This document shows, piece by piece, positions 17,733 through 26,697 of a stretch of DNA of 64,000 nucleotides. Location: NCBI RefSeq assembly GCF_029105185.1, contig NZ_JAFMZK010000003.1:62001-126000 (forward strand). The letters run 5' to 3'. A program made the position numbers and the translations under genes. The DNA comes from Aliiroseovarius sp. Z3 (lineage in GTDB: Bacteria; Pseudomonadota; Alphaproteobacteria; Rhodobacterales; Rhodobacteraceae). Under the pieces are notes generated by a model, which saw only the letters and a program-made list of their open reading frames with translations, had not been told where the DNA came from and made no database searches. Position 1 is the stretch's first letter; every line of letters begins with the position of its first letter.

Positions 17733-20700
17733 TTATTGGGCCGGAATTGCGTCTGCTTCCATGCTCAGGGGCGCCGGCAGCTTGTCCAACATCTCGATCG
17801 GGCAGACCTGAATGAAGTTGCCGATTTCAAGATCCCAGTGGCGTAGGATTTCCGTCGCCAACTGGCTGCGGGTTTCTTCCGCGTGACGTTCCACCAGCGT
17901 TTTCAGTTGCGCTTCCCAGTGGTCGACCGTGACCGGGTTGGTCACAAGGCTTTCCATGTTCATGTATTTCTGCGCAACGCCGTCCGGGTCGTAAAGATAG
18001 GCCATACCACCCGTCATACCCGCGCCGAAGTTGGACCCGATGGACCCAAGAATAACCGCAACCCCGCCGGTCATGTATTCGCACCCGTTCGAGCCACAGC
18101 CTTCGATCACCACCTGTGCGCCAGAGTTGCGCACCGCAAACCGTTCACCAGCGCGCCCGGCGGCGAACAGATAACCATCCGTTGCACCGTAAAGCACCGT
18201 ATTGCCGATGATCGTGTTGTCCTTGGCCACCAGCGGGCTGGACAGCGGCGGACGCACGACAACGGTGCCGCCCGACAAGCCCTTGCCAACATAGTCGTTG
18301 GCATCGCCCGACACTTCGACCTTCAGGCCCGGTGCCGCAAAAGCGCCCAGCGACTGCCCGGCGGACCCTTGCAGCTTCACCGTCAGGTGGTCAGGTTGCA
18401 GGCTGTTGCGCATCCCGAACCGCTTCACGATGTGGCTGGAAATTCGCGTGCCGACCGTCCGGTGCGTGTTCTGCACGGTATAGGACAGCTGCATCTTCTC
18501 ACCATCCTCAAGGAAGCGATGGGCGTCGCGCACGATCTCGGCGTCCAGTGTATCTGGCACCGCGTTGCGATCGCGATTGCGGTCATAGACAATCTTGTCC
18601 GCGCCATCGACGACCAGCAGAAGCGGGTTCAGATCAAGATCATCCAGGTGGGCCGAACCACGGCTCACCTGACTCAACAGGTCCGCGCGCCCGATCACCT
18701 CGTCCAGCGACCGTGCCCCGATCGAGGCAAGGATTTCACGCACTTCCTGCGCATAGAAGGTGATCAGGTTGACAACCTTGTCCGCGTTCCCGGTGAACTT
18801 CTTGCGCAGGTCGTCGTCCTGCGTGCAGACACCAACGGGGCAGGTGTTCGACTGGCACTGCCGCACCATGATACAGCCCATCGCGATCAGGGCAGCGGTG
18901 CCGATGCCGTATTCCTCGGCCCCCATCATCGCGGCCATGACGATGTCACGCCCCGTGCGCAGCCCACCATCGGTGCGCAATGTCACCCTGTCGCGCAGGT
19001 TGTTCATGGCAAGCACCTGATGCGCTTCGGTCAGACCCATTTCCCACGGCAGACCCGCAAACTTGATCGACGTCGAAGGTGACGCGCCCGTGCCGCCATT
19101 ATGACCCGAAATCAGGATGACATCAGCCTTGGCCTTGGCCACACCGGCGGCAATCGTGCCCACGCCGGACGCCGCCACCAGTTTCACCGTCACCTTGCAG
19201 CGCGGGTTGATCTGTTTGAGGTCATAGATCAGCTGCGCCAAATCCTCGATCGAATAGATATCGTGGTGCGGCGGCGGCGAAATCAGCGTCACCCCTTTGG
19301 TCGAATGGCGCAGTTTGGCGATCAGGTCCGTGACCTTCATCCCCGGAAGCTGGCCACCCTCACCGGGCTTGGCGCCCTGCGCGACCTTGATCTCAAGCTC
19401 TTCGCAGTTCAGCAAATATTCGGCGGTCACACCAAACCGACCAGAAGCAACCTGTTTGATTTTGGCCGAGGCATTGTCGCCGTTGGGTTCGGGTGTGAAA
19501 TCATCCGGGCTTTCGCCGCCCTCGCCGCTGTCTGATTTGGCGCCGATACGGTTCATCGCAATCGACAGGGTCCGGTGCGCTTCGGGGCTGAGCGCCCCCA
19601 GCGACATACCCGGCGTCACGAACCGTTTGCGGATCGCGTTGATGCTTTCGACTTCTTCAATCGGCACTTCCTTGCCCAAGGGTTTGATGTCCAGCAGATC
19701 GCGCAAATGGATCGGCGGGTTGGCCCGCATCCGTGCAGAATACTGCTTCCACATCTCGAACGAGGCACGATCACAAGCCGACTGCAACAAGTGCATCGTT
19801 TGCGCTTCCCAGGCATGTGTTTCGCCCGACCGACGCGCCTTGTAGAACCCGCCCACAGGCAGAACCTGATTGCCACCGCCAAATCCTGCGGCGTGCACCT
19901 CTTCCAGTTTTTTCTGGATGCCGTTCACACCGATGCCGGAAATGCGCGAGGTCATGCCGGGGAAGAATTCGGCCACCATCGCGCGGCTCAGGCCCACAGC
20001 CTCAAAATTCAATCCACCACGATAGGACGAGATCACCGAGATACCCATCTTCGCCATGATTTTCAGCAAGCCCTGATCAATAGCTTCGCGATATCGATGC
20101 ACGGCTTCCGTCAGCGAGCAATCCAGCAACCCGCGATTTATGCGATCAGCGAGCGAATCCTCGGCCAGATAAGCGTTTACCGTGGTTGCCCCACAACCCA
20201 CCAATACGGCGAAGTAATGCGGGTCCAGACATTCCGCCGACCGCACATTGATCGAACAGAAGGTGCGCAGACCTTTCTTCACCAGCCAGCTATGAATGGC
20301 CGATGTCGCCAGGATCATTGGCATGGCAATACGATCCCCGCCCTGCGCCTGATCGGTCAGAACAAGATGCCCCGCACCCGACCGCACGGCGTCTTCGGCC
20401 TTGGCACGAATATCATCCAGCGCGATACGCAGTGCGCCTTCTCCTCCGTCTACGGGGAAGGTGCAATCAATCTCGGCCATCTGGGCGTTGAACGACTCGG
20501 TCAGTTTGTTGAATTGCTCGTTTGCGATGAACGGGCTTTCCAGAACGATGATTTCTGTCTGTGTGCCACTTTCATCCAGAACATTCTTCAGGTTGCCGAA
20601 GCGGGTCTTCAACGACATCACACGGAATTCGCGCAGACTGTCGATGGGTGGGTTCGTCACCTGGCTGAAGTTCTGGCGGAAGAAATGGCTGAGCGGTCGG

Positions 20701-22271
20701 TATTTCGTCGACAGCACCGCAGACGGTGTGTCGTCGCCCATGGATGCCAGGGCTTCCTTCCCATCTTCGGCCATCGGCGCAAGGATTTGCTCCAACTCCT
20801 CTAACGTGTAACCTGCGGCCAACTGGCGCCGGCGCAGTTCCTCGCCCGAGTAGATCGGCTTTTCTTCGACCCCGGTAAACACTTCGTCCAGGTCGTTGAT
20901 TTTACCGACCCATTCACCGAATGGCTGGGACGCGGACAGACGATCCTTGATTTCGGTGTCATGGTACAGCTTGCCCTCGACCGTATCGACGGCCAGAAGC
21001 TGCCCCGGTCCCAAAGCACCTTTTTCCACGATACCGGCCTCGTCGATCGGCACCATTCCAGCTTCGGACCCCGCGATCACCAGCCCTTCACCTGTCACGA
21101 CATACCGCATCGGGCGCAAGCCGTTCCGGTCAAGCCCGGCGCAAACCCAGCGCCCATCGGTCATGGCAAGGGCGGCAGGGCCGTCCCACGGTTCCATTAC
21201 CGAGTTGCAGTAGGAATACATGTCCTTCCACGCCTCGGGCAGTTCGACCGCCTGCTTCGACCAGCTTTCGGGCACCAACATGGTTTTTGCCATGGGGGCG
21301 GACCGACCGGCGCGCACCAGAACCTCGAACACAGCGTCCAAAGCGGCCGAGTCAGACGACCCGCTGGGCACGATCGGTTTGATGTCTTCGGCCAGGTCGC
21401 CAAAAGCGGACGACGCCATGCGAATTTCATGGCTTTTCATCCAGTTCAGGTTGCCCTTCAGCGTGTTGATCTCGCCGTTATGGGCCAGCATGCGGAAGGG
21501 CTGAGCCAGCCACCACTGCGGGAACGTGTTGGTCGAGTAACGCTGGTGATAAATCGCGAAGGTCGAAATGAACCGCTCGTCCATCAGGTCGGGATAGAAA
21601 ACGGCAACCTGTTCGGCCAGCATCATGCCTTTGTAGATGATCGAGCGGCAGGACAGGGATGCGATATACAGCCCATTGATCTGCGACGCCGCGGCGGCTT
21701 TCTCGATCCGACGGCGGATCACGTAAAGCTCGCGCTCGAACGTGACTTCATCGACGCCTTTCGAGTTCGAGATCATGATCTGTTCGATCTCGGGCCGCGT
21801 GGCATTGGCCTTTTCACCAAGGCAGGTGATGTCCACGGGAACGTGACGCCAGCCATAGATGTGATAGCCCATGCGCAGAATCTCGGATTCCACGATGGTC
21901 CGGCAGGCTTCCTGCGCCCCAAAATCCGTGCGTGGCAGGAACACCTGACCAACCGCTATCAGCTGGTCTTCATGCGGTTCGTGCCCGGTGCGGCGGATCT
22001 GATCATAGAAGAACGGAACCGGGATCTGAATGTGGATACCTGCCCCATCGCCGGTCTTGCCATCGGCATCCACGGCACCACGGTGCCAAATGGCTTTCAA
22101 GGCAGCGATCCCTGCTTCGACCACATCACGCGACGCTTTACCTTCGACCGAGACAACCAAACCCACACCGCACGAGCTGTGCTCGTCTTCTTCGCGATAC
22201 AGGCTGTGTTCGGCCATGAATTTGCGCTTGGCTTCCTCGCGGCGGACCCAATCGGCATCATATTTCGTCAT
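17733..22271 (-). CDS. gltB: Glutamate synthase (NADPH) large subunit
   Basis: Transfers glutamine amide nitrogen to 2-oxoglutarate. The protein has about 1512 residues. Class II glutaminase has its nucleophile Cys34 in HSSCGVGLVVSV after a short propeptide. A central domain follows, then the FMN-binding TIM barrel with SGHNGGTGASPSTSIKFAG and the 3Fe-4S cysteines in QCQSNTCPVGVC, then the beta-helix domain. Start 22271 (MTKYDADW) has GAGGAG upstream; the frame is open 24 residues further. gltD precedes it by 58 bases on the same strand, giving the order gltD-gltB. Confidence 0.98.
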   Translation of the reverse strand: MTKYDADWVRREEAKRKFMAEHSLYREEDEHSSCGVGLVVSVEGKASRDVVEAGIAALKAIWHRGAVDADGKTGDGAGIHIQIPVPFFYDQIRRTGHEPHEDQLIAVGQVFLPRTDFGAQEACRTIVESEILRMGYHIYGWRHVPVDITCLGEKANATRPEIEQIMISNSKGVDEVTFERELYVIRRRIEKAAAASQINGLYIASLSCRSIIYKGMMLAEQVAVFYPDLMDERFISTFAIYHQRYSTNTFPQWWLAQPFRMLAHNGEINTLKGNLNWMKSHEIRMASSAFGDLAEDIKPIVPSGSSDSAALDAVFEVLVRAGRSAPMAKTMLVPESWSKQAVELPEAWKDMYSYCNSVMEPWDGPAALAMTDGRWVCAGLDRNGLRPMRYVVTGEGLVIAGSEAGMVPIDEAGIVEKGALGPGQLLAVDTVEGKLYHDTEIKDRLSASQPFGEWVGKINDLDEVFTGVEEKPIYSGEELRRRQLAAGYTLEELEQILAPMAEDGKEALASMGDDTPSAVLSTKYRPLSHFFRQNFSQVTNPPIDSLREFRVMSLKTRFGNLKNVLDESGTQTEIIVLESPFIANEQFNKLTESFNAQMAEIDCTFPVDGGEGALRIALDDIRAKAEDAVRSGAGHLVLTDQAQGGDRIAMPMILATSAIHSWLVKKGLRTFCSINVRSAECLDPHYFAVLVGCGATTVNAYLAEDSLADRINRGLLDCSLTEAVHRYREAIDQGLLKIMAKMGISVISSYRGGLNFEAVGLSRAMVAEFFPGMTSRISGIGVNGIQKKLEEVHAAGFGGGNQVLPVGGFYKARRSGETHAWEAQTMHLLQSACDRASFEMWKQYSARMRANPPIHLRDLLDIKPLGKEVPIEEVESINAIRKRFVTPGMSLGALSPEAHRTLSIAMNRIGAKSDSGEGGESPDDFTPEPNGDNASAKIKQVASGRFGVTAEYLLNCEELEIKVAQGAKPGEGGQLPGMKVTDLIAKLRHSTKGVTLISPPPHHDIYSIEDLAQLIYDLKQINPRCKVTVKLVAASGVGTIAAGVAKAKADVILISGHNGGTGASPSTSIKFAGLPWEMGLTEAHQVLAMNNLRDRVTLRTDGGLRTGRDIVMAAMMGAEEYGIGTAALIAMGCIMVRQCQSNTCPVGVCTQDDDLRKKFTGNADKVVNLITFYAQEVREILASIGARSLDEVIGRADLLSQVSRGSAHLDDLDLNPLLLVVDGADKIVYDRNRDRNAVPDTLDAEIVRDAHRFLEDGEKMQLSYTVQNTHRTVGTRISSHIVKRFGMRNSLQPDHLTVKLQGSAGQSLGAFAAPGLKVEVSGDANDYVGKGLSGGTVVVRPPLSSPLVAKDNTIIGNTVLYGATDGYLFAAGRAGERFAVRNSGAQVVIEGCGSNGCEYMTGGVAVILGSIGSNFGAGMTGGMAYLYDPDGVAQKYMNMESLVTNPVTVDHWEAQLKTLVERHAEETRSQLATEILRHWDLEIGNFIQVCPIEMLDKLPAPLSMEADAIPAQ

Positions 22272-22329
22272 CTCGGTTCTCCTCTCGGACGGGCGGGGGT
22301 GCTGTGACCCGGCTGGCCCGGAAAATTCG

Positions 22330-23763
22330 TTATTCGGCAGCAAGCGCTTGGGCAGCGTTCAGCGAGGCAAGGATATTGGCCCCGGCTTCGCGCCCGTCGC
22401 GAATGGCCCAGACCACAAGCGAGGCACCGCGCACGATGTCGCCAACAGCCCAGACGCCTTCAAGTTCGGTCTGATGCGTCTCGAACGCGGCCTTAACGGT
22501 CCCCCAGCGGGTGACGGAAAGGGCTTGCTCGCCCCACAGGGTCGGCAGGTCTTCGGGTTCAAAGCCCAGCGCCTTGATCACCAGATCAGCCTCTTCCGTA
22601 TATTCCGATCCTTCAATCACCTCGGGGCTGCGACGGCCCGTGGCGTCGGGCGCACCAAGGCGCATTTTCTGCACGACCACGCCCGTGACCGGATCACCCG
22701 TGAACCCTTTTGGTGCAGACAACCAGACAAATTCCACGCCCTCTTCTTCGGCGTTCTGTGTCTCGCGTTGTGAGCCCGGCATGTTGGCGCGGTCGCGACG
22801 GTACAGGCATTTCACCGATTTGGCGCCCTGACGGATCGCCGTGCGCACGCAGTCCATCGCCGTATCGCCACCGCCAATCACCACGACATTCTTACCCTCG
22901 GCGTTCAACTCTCCGCTGTCGAAGGCAGGCACCGCATCACCGAATCCCAGCTTGTTTGAACAGGTCAGGTATTCCAGAGCGGGCACAATGCCTTTGGCAC
23001 CTGCCCCCGGACCAGACAGATCGCGGCCTTTGTAAACGCCGGTCGCCAGCAATACGGCGTCATGAATGGCGCGAATATCCTGAAAGCTGATGTCCTTTCC
23101 GACATTGCAGTTCAAAACAAACTCAACCCCGGCATCTTCCAGAAGCTTCACGCGGCGCAAGACGACATCTTTCTCAAGTTTGAAGCCGGGAATGCCGTAT
23201 GTCATCAAGCCGCCCGCCCGGTCGTGCCGGTCATAGACGGTGACGTTCACGCCAGCGCGCACCAGAACATCCGCCGCGGCCAGACCACCCGGACCGGCCC
23301 CGATGATCGCGACGCTTTCGTCGCGCTTTGCGGTGGGTTTGATCGGCTCAACCCAATCATTATCCCATGCTGTGTCGGTAATATATTTCTCAACCGCGCC
23401 GATGGTGACGGTGCCGTGGCCCGATTGTTCGATAACGCAATTGCCTTCGCACAGGCGATCCTGAGGACAGATTCGGCCACAGATTTCCGGGAAGGTGTTG
23501 GTTGCCTGACTCAGCTCATAGGCTTCTTTCAGACGGCCCGTCGCCGTCATGCGCAGCCAATCAGGGATATTGTTGTGCAAGGGGCAATGCGTCTGGCAGT
23601 AGGGCACACCGCATTGGCTGCACCGGCTGGCTTGCTCGGCAGCTTTCTGCGCCGCAAACTCGGCATAGATTTCGTGGAAGTCTTCCTTGCGGTCGTCAGC
23701 CGCCCGCTTTTCGGGCATATCCCGCGCGACATCCACAAATTTCAACATAGGCTGCTTGGCCAT
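22330..23763 (-). CDS. gltD: Glutamate synthase (NADPH) small subunit
   Basis: A 477-residue FAD/iron-sulfur protein that takes electrons from NADPH to GltB. The N-terminal cysteine clusters are RCSQCGVPYCQTHCPLHNN and CGRICPQDRLCEGNC. FAD binding is in AIIGAGPGGLAAADVLVRAG (about residue 150), and NADPH binding is in NVVVIGGGDTAMDCVRTA. It has GGAGAG before ATG 23763 and is the first gene of gltD-gltB. The divergent gap to uppP is A/T-rich and carries a CAGTA-T-TACTG palindrome. Confidence 0.97.
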   Translation of the reverse strand: MAKQPMLKFVDVARDMPEKRAADDRKEDFHEIYAEFAAQKAAEQASRCSQCGVPYCQTHCPLHNNIPDWLRMTATGRLKEAYELSQATNTFPEICGRICPQDRLCEGNCVIEQSGHGTVTIGAVEKYITDTAWDNDWVEPIKPTAKRDESVAIIGAGPGGLAAADVLVRAGVNVTVYDRHDRAGGLMTYGIPGFKLEKDVVLRRVKLLEDAGVEFVLNCNVGKDISFQDIRAIHDAVLLATGVYKGRDLSGPGAGAKGIVPALEYLTCSNKLGFGDAVPAFDSGELNAEGKNVVVIGGGDTAMDCVRTAIRQGAKSVKCLYRRDRANMPGSQRETQNAEEEGVEFVWLSAPKGFTGDPVTGVVVQKMRLGAPDATGRRSPEVIEGSEYTEEADLVIKALGFEPEDLPTLWGEQALSVTRWGTVKAAFETHQTELEGVWAVGDIVRGASLVVWAIRDGREAGANILASLNAAQALAAE

Positions 23764-23827
23764 CCTGGCTCTCCGTCAATTTGGCTCGGTCCTGCGCTTG
23801 TAATGAAGGCGCTCGCACATTAAAAGA

Positions 23828-23910
23828 CAGTATTACTGACCTATATGCCTTTCTCAGGAAGTTTTTTACGCAATCCCGCTAAAGAATGTCAAATTATAAG
23901 TCAGTATCAT
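23828..23910. promoter_or_regulatory. Divergent promoter region of gltD and uppP with GTCAGTA repeats
   Basis: A 221-base A/T-rich gap between divergent genes. It contains the perfect palindrome CAGTA-T-TACTG (23828-23838), with GTCAGTA reading on the minus strand, and a second GTCAGTA at 23900-23906 on the plus strand. These may be sites for a nitrogen or amino acid regulator of gltD-gltB. The regulator is unknown. Confidence 0.35.
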
Positions 23911-23984
23911 TTACCTTTTATCCCCCTTTCCTTTCCAGACGGCTTGTTTAGCTTGCGCCACAACGCATTTCAGAAGGCCCGCGC

Positions 23985-24788
23985 ATGACCCTTGCCCATT
24001 TGTTTCTTGTTGCCGTGATACAGGGAATCACTGAATTTCTGCCGGTTTCCTCGTCAGGGCACCTTGCCTTGATCCCGCACCTCACCAACCTTCCGGATCA
24101 GGGGCAAACCATTGATGTCGCCGTGCATGTGGGCACTTTGGGAGCGGTGGTTCTGTTCTTCTGGCAGGACGTACGGATGGGGCTTGCAGGCGTGCCGCGC
24201 ATGTTGACCGGGCGGATTGACACGCCCGGCGCGAAACTCGCCTTCCTGCTGGCCATCGCGACGATCCCCGCCATCGCAATCGGCCTGGTTCTGAAACTGA
24301 CCGGGCTGAACGACGCCATGCGGTCTGTGAAAGTCATCGCCTGGACGATGATCCTGTTCGGGCTGGTGCTGTATTGGGTCGATCAGAAAGGCCCTGCGGA
24401 AAAGAAAGCCGACGACTGGACGCTTCGGGATGCGATCGTCATGGGTCTTTGGCAGGCGCTGGCCCTGATCCCCGGCACTTCGCGATCCGGCGCGACCATC
24501 TCGGGCGCCCGCGCATTGGGATACGCGCGCCATGACGCGGCAAAACTGTCGATGCTGATGTCAATCCCGACGATCTTTGCCTCGGGCGTCCTGCTGGGGT
24601 CCGAGGTCGTGGCGACCGCCAACATGCAGGTCGCCAAGGATGGAGCCATCGCAGCGGTGCTGGCCTTCGTATCGGCGCTTCTGGCGCTCAGCCTGATGAT
24701 GCGCTTGCTGCAATCCGTCAGTTTCACACCCTATGTGATCTATCGGATTGTGCTTGGGGCCGTACTTCTGTTCATTGCCTATCAATAA
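23985..24788 (+). CDS. uppP: Undecaprenyl-diphosphatase
   Basis: Integral membrane phosphatase of 267 residues that regenerates undecaprenyl phosphate for cell-wall synthesis (BacA family). It begins with the conserved AVIQGITEFLPVSSSGHLAL, the first active-site block. A second block lies around ALALIPGTSRSGATISGARALG, with the PGTSRSG motif. There are about eight hydrophobic segments. It is monocistronic and followed by a shared hairpin with the next convergent gene. Confidence 0.97.
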   Translation: MTLAHLFLVAVIQGITEFLPVSSSGHLALIPHLTNLPDQGQTIDVAVHVGTLGAVVLFFWQDVRMGLAGVPRMLTGRIDTPGAKLAFLLAIATIPAIAIGLVLKLTGLNDAMRSVKVIAWTMILFGLVLYWVDQKGPAEKKADDWTLRDAIVMGLWQALALIPGTSRSGATISGARALGYARHDAAKLSMLMSIPTIFASGVLLGSEVVATANMQVAKDGAIAAVLAFVSALLALSLMMRLLQSVSFTPYVIYRIVLGAVLLFIAYQ

Positions 24789-24789
24789 A

Positions 24790-24815
24790 AAAGGCGCGGA
24801 CCATGCCGCGCCTTT
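24790..24815. terminator. Bidirectional terminator between uppP and the NDUFA9-like gene
   Basis: Perfect stem AAAGGCGCGG / CCGCGCCTTT with a 6-base loop. An A-run on the left makes a T-run for the minus-strand transcript. Confidence 0.8.
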
Positions 24816-24836
24816 CCGATCTCATACCGCCAGATA

Positions 24837-25823
24837 TCACCCGTTGGCACGCAGGTTCTTGGCCGAATTCTGGATCGCCGCATACTGACCATTGTGGCGG
24901 AACCGCCAAAGGTAACCCGGCAGGATCGCCTCCATCGCCGTGGGGGTAATGCCCAGTTCGGCAAAACCCTTGGCATCGTCAGCCACCACATTGTCGTGGG
25001 CCAGCGACCGCACCTGATCGCGGGTCAGCGGAGCCTTGATCAGACCGCCCGAAATCCACTGGATAAAGTCGAACACAGCCGCTTGCAGCTTCGCTATCCC
25101 GAATGGAAGATTGATAACGGCGCGGCGGCGCTGAACCTCTTCCAGCATCTCGTCGATCAGTTCGCGCAAGGTCGCTACATCCGGGCCACCCAGCTCGTAA
25201 ATCCCCGGCTCAACCTGCCCCAGAACAGCCTTTTCGGCGGCGGCGGCCACGTCGTCGACAAACACCGGCTGGAACTTCGTATCCCCACCCGTGATCGGCA
25301 GGATCGGGCCAAAGCGTGTCATACCGGCGAACCGATTGAAGAACTCGTCCTCGGACCCAAAAATGACCGACGGGCGAAGGATCACAGCGCCCGGGAATGC
25401 CGCTTGCACACCTTCTTCACCCTGCGCCTTCGTTTGCGCATATTCGCTGTCACTGTTCACGTCAGCGCCGATGGCCGACAATTGCACCAGTTGGGCCACG
25501 CCCTGCTCTGACGCAATCCGCGCCACACGCTCGGCACCCTCGTGATGCACCGCGTCAAAGCTGTTCTTGCCGATCGAGTTCAGGACACCCACGCAGTTGA
25601 CCACCGCATCCGCACCCATCATCGCATCCCGCACAGAAGCGTCATCGCGGATGTTGCAGAGAATCGGCTCAACCTGTCCGACCGCGCCATAGGGCTTGAC
25701 GAACAGGGCTTCGTTTGGCCGACGCACCGCAACGCGCACGCGCCACCCCTGCTTGGCCATGCGGCGCGCGATATAGCGCCCGACAAAGCCCGAACCGCCA
25801 TAGATGGTGACAAGCTTGGACAT
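24837..25823 (-). CDS. Complex I NDUFA9-like NAD(P)-binding protein (extended SDR)
   Basis: A 328-residue protein with N-terminal Rossmann motif VTIYGGSGFVGRYIARRMAK. ILRPSVIFGSEDEFFNRF follows, which matches the NDUFA9 (39-kDa complex I subunit) branch of atypical SDRs. The catalytic SDR Tyr-Lys pair is replaced by YAQTKAQGE, which keeps a Y-x-x-x-K. Alphaproteobacteria often carry such a protein away from the nuo operon; a role in complex I or ubiquinone-linked metabolism is family inference. Start 25823 has AAGGAGAG upstream. Confidence 0.85.
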   Translation of the reverse strand: MSKLVTIYGGSGFVGRYIARRMAKQGWRVRVAVRRPNEALFVKPYGAVGQVEPILCNIRDDASVRDAMMGADAVVNCVGVLNSIGKNSFDAVHHEGAERVARIASEQGVAQLVQLSAIGADVNSDSEYAQTKAQGEEGVQAAFPGAVILRPSVIFGSEDEFFNRFAGMTRFGPILPITGGDTKFQPVFVDDVAAAAEKAVLGQVEPGIYELGGPDVATLRELIDEMLEEVQRRRAVINLPFGIAKLQAAVFDFIQWISGGLIKAPLTRDQVRSLAHDNVVADDAKGFAELGITPTAMEAILPGYLWRFRHNGQYAAIQNSAKNLRANG

Positions 25824-25963
25824 GGTAGCTCTCCTTGAAAACCTTGACGATTGCATAGCTTTCCAAGCCGCCCAGAGCAAGGCGCAAACCGAATTCGCAA
25901 AAACCCCGTGAATCCGGTTGACACTATCGGCGACGCACTTTACATCGCGGCTTCACCAACCGT

Positions 25964-26050
25964 GCCCAGATGGCGGAATTGGTAGACGCGCTAGCTTCAG
26001 GTGCTAGTGTCCGTATGGACGTGGAGGTTCGAGTCCTCTTCTGGGCACCA
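25964..26050 (+). tRNA. tRNA-Leu (CAG)
   Basis: An 87-base class II tRNA. The acceptor stem GCCCAGA pairs with TCTGGGC and is followed by A and encoded CCA. The D-arm includes TGGTAGACGC, the anticodon stem CTAGC/GCTAG has loop TTCAGGT (anticodon CAG), there is a long variable arm, and the T-arm is GAGGTTCGAGTCCTC. Confidence 0.97.
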
Positions 26051-26098
26051 TTTCCCCAAGATCATTCAGTTGGAACCCAGTGCATTGAATGCGGTTGG

Positions 26099-26383
26099 CT
26101 ATTTCGTCGCCCAAACTGTGTAGCGGTCCACCAGTTCATGCTCGCAGATCTTGAAAAGAACCCAGCATGACAGGGAAAGCAGCCCCCAGACCAACAATTC
26201 AAGCAATTGCCAAAGCACACCATGCCGAACCGCCTCACGCCCAAAATTGCTGAGAAATTCAAAGCTGGCCATCGACTGTGAGAACAGGTTTATCGACACG
26301 AAGGCAAAGACCGTCGCCGTGCAGCCTGCAAGCAAGAAGACAAGGAATGAGGGCCAGCGGTTGATTTTCAGGATCGTCATCAT
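26099..26383 (-). CDS. Small two-helix membrane protein, unknown
   Basis: A 94-residue protein with two strong hydrophobic segments (about 10-32 and 55-80) and a charged tail, KICEHELVDRYTVWATK. It is not recognised. GGAG six bases before the ATG supports translation. It lies between tRNA-Leu and phaC on the opposite strand. It may be a lineage-specific small membrane protein. Confidence 0.55.
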   Translation of the reverse strand: MMTILKINRWPSFLVFLLAGCTATVFAFVSINLFSQSMASFEFLSNFGREAVRHGVLWQLLELLVWGLLSLSCWVLFKICEHELVDRYTVWATK

Positions 26384-26697
26384 GAGGTCTCCGGTTCGGA
26401 AATGGAAATGTCACAAAGGCTTTGGGCCCAATTGAAACACAGTCGGCCTGGTATTGCATCACATCTCAATGATAGCTTCCGACCGGCTCGTTCATTTCCG
26501 GATCGCTGCCCTTTCTGCCCCTGACACGACGATTTGCTGCCACCGACCCTCTGTGTCTTGACGATGTCTGTTGCCTTCTTTCTTCCGCACGTCGCTGATA
26601 CAAAAAACCGCGCGCAGTTGCGGGGCTTGCAAAATTCGTGAAGCATTTCCCTGACAAGGTCGCGCGCGACCAAGGTGCACGCGGAAAGGTGGAAGCT
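26384..26697. other. 314-base gap before phaC
   Basis: No convincing gene is seen. Short open frames on the minus strand here continue into the phaC coding region in antisense and lack binding sites. The segment should hold the phaC promoter and the promoter of the small membrane protein; no clear operator was recognised. Confidence 0.4.

Noticed and set aside
17883-22307. Very long open frames antisense to gltB
   Set aside because: They lie wholly inside gltB, whose protein is clearly conserved. Long antisense frames are expected in high-GC coding sequence and these have no family features.
25964-26050. tRNA-Leu as an attachment site for an integrated element
   Set aside because: No integrase, no partial tRNA repeat and no foreign-looking gene block were seen beside it.
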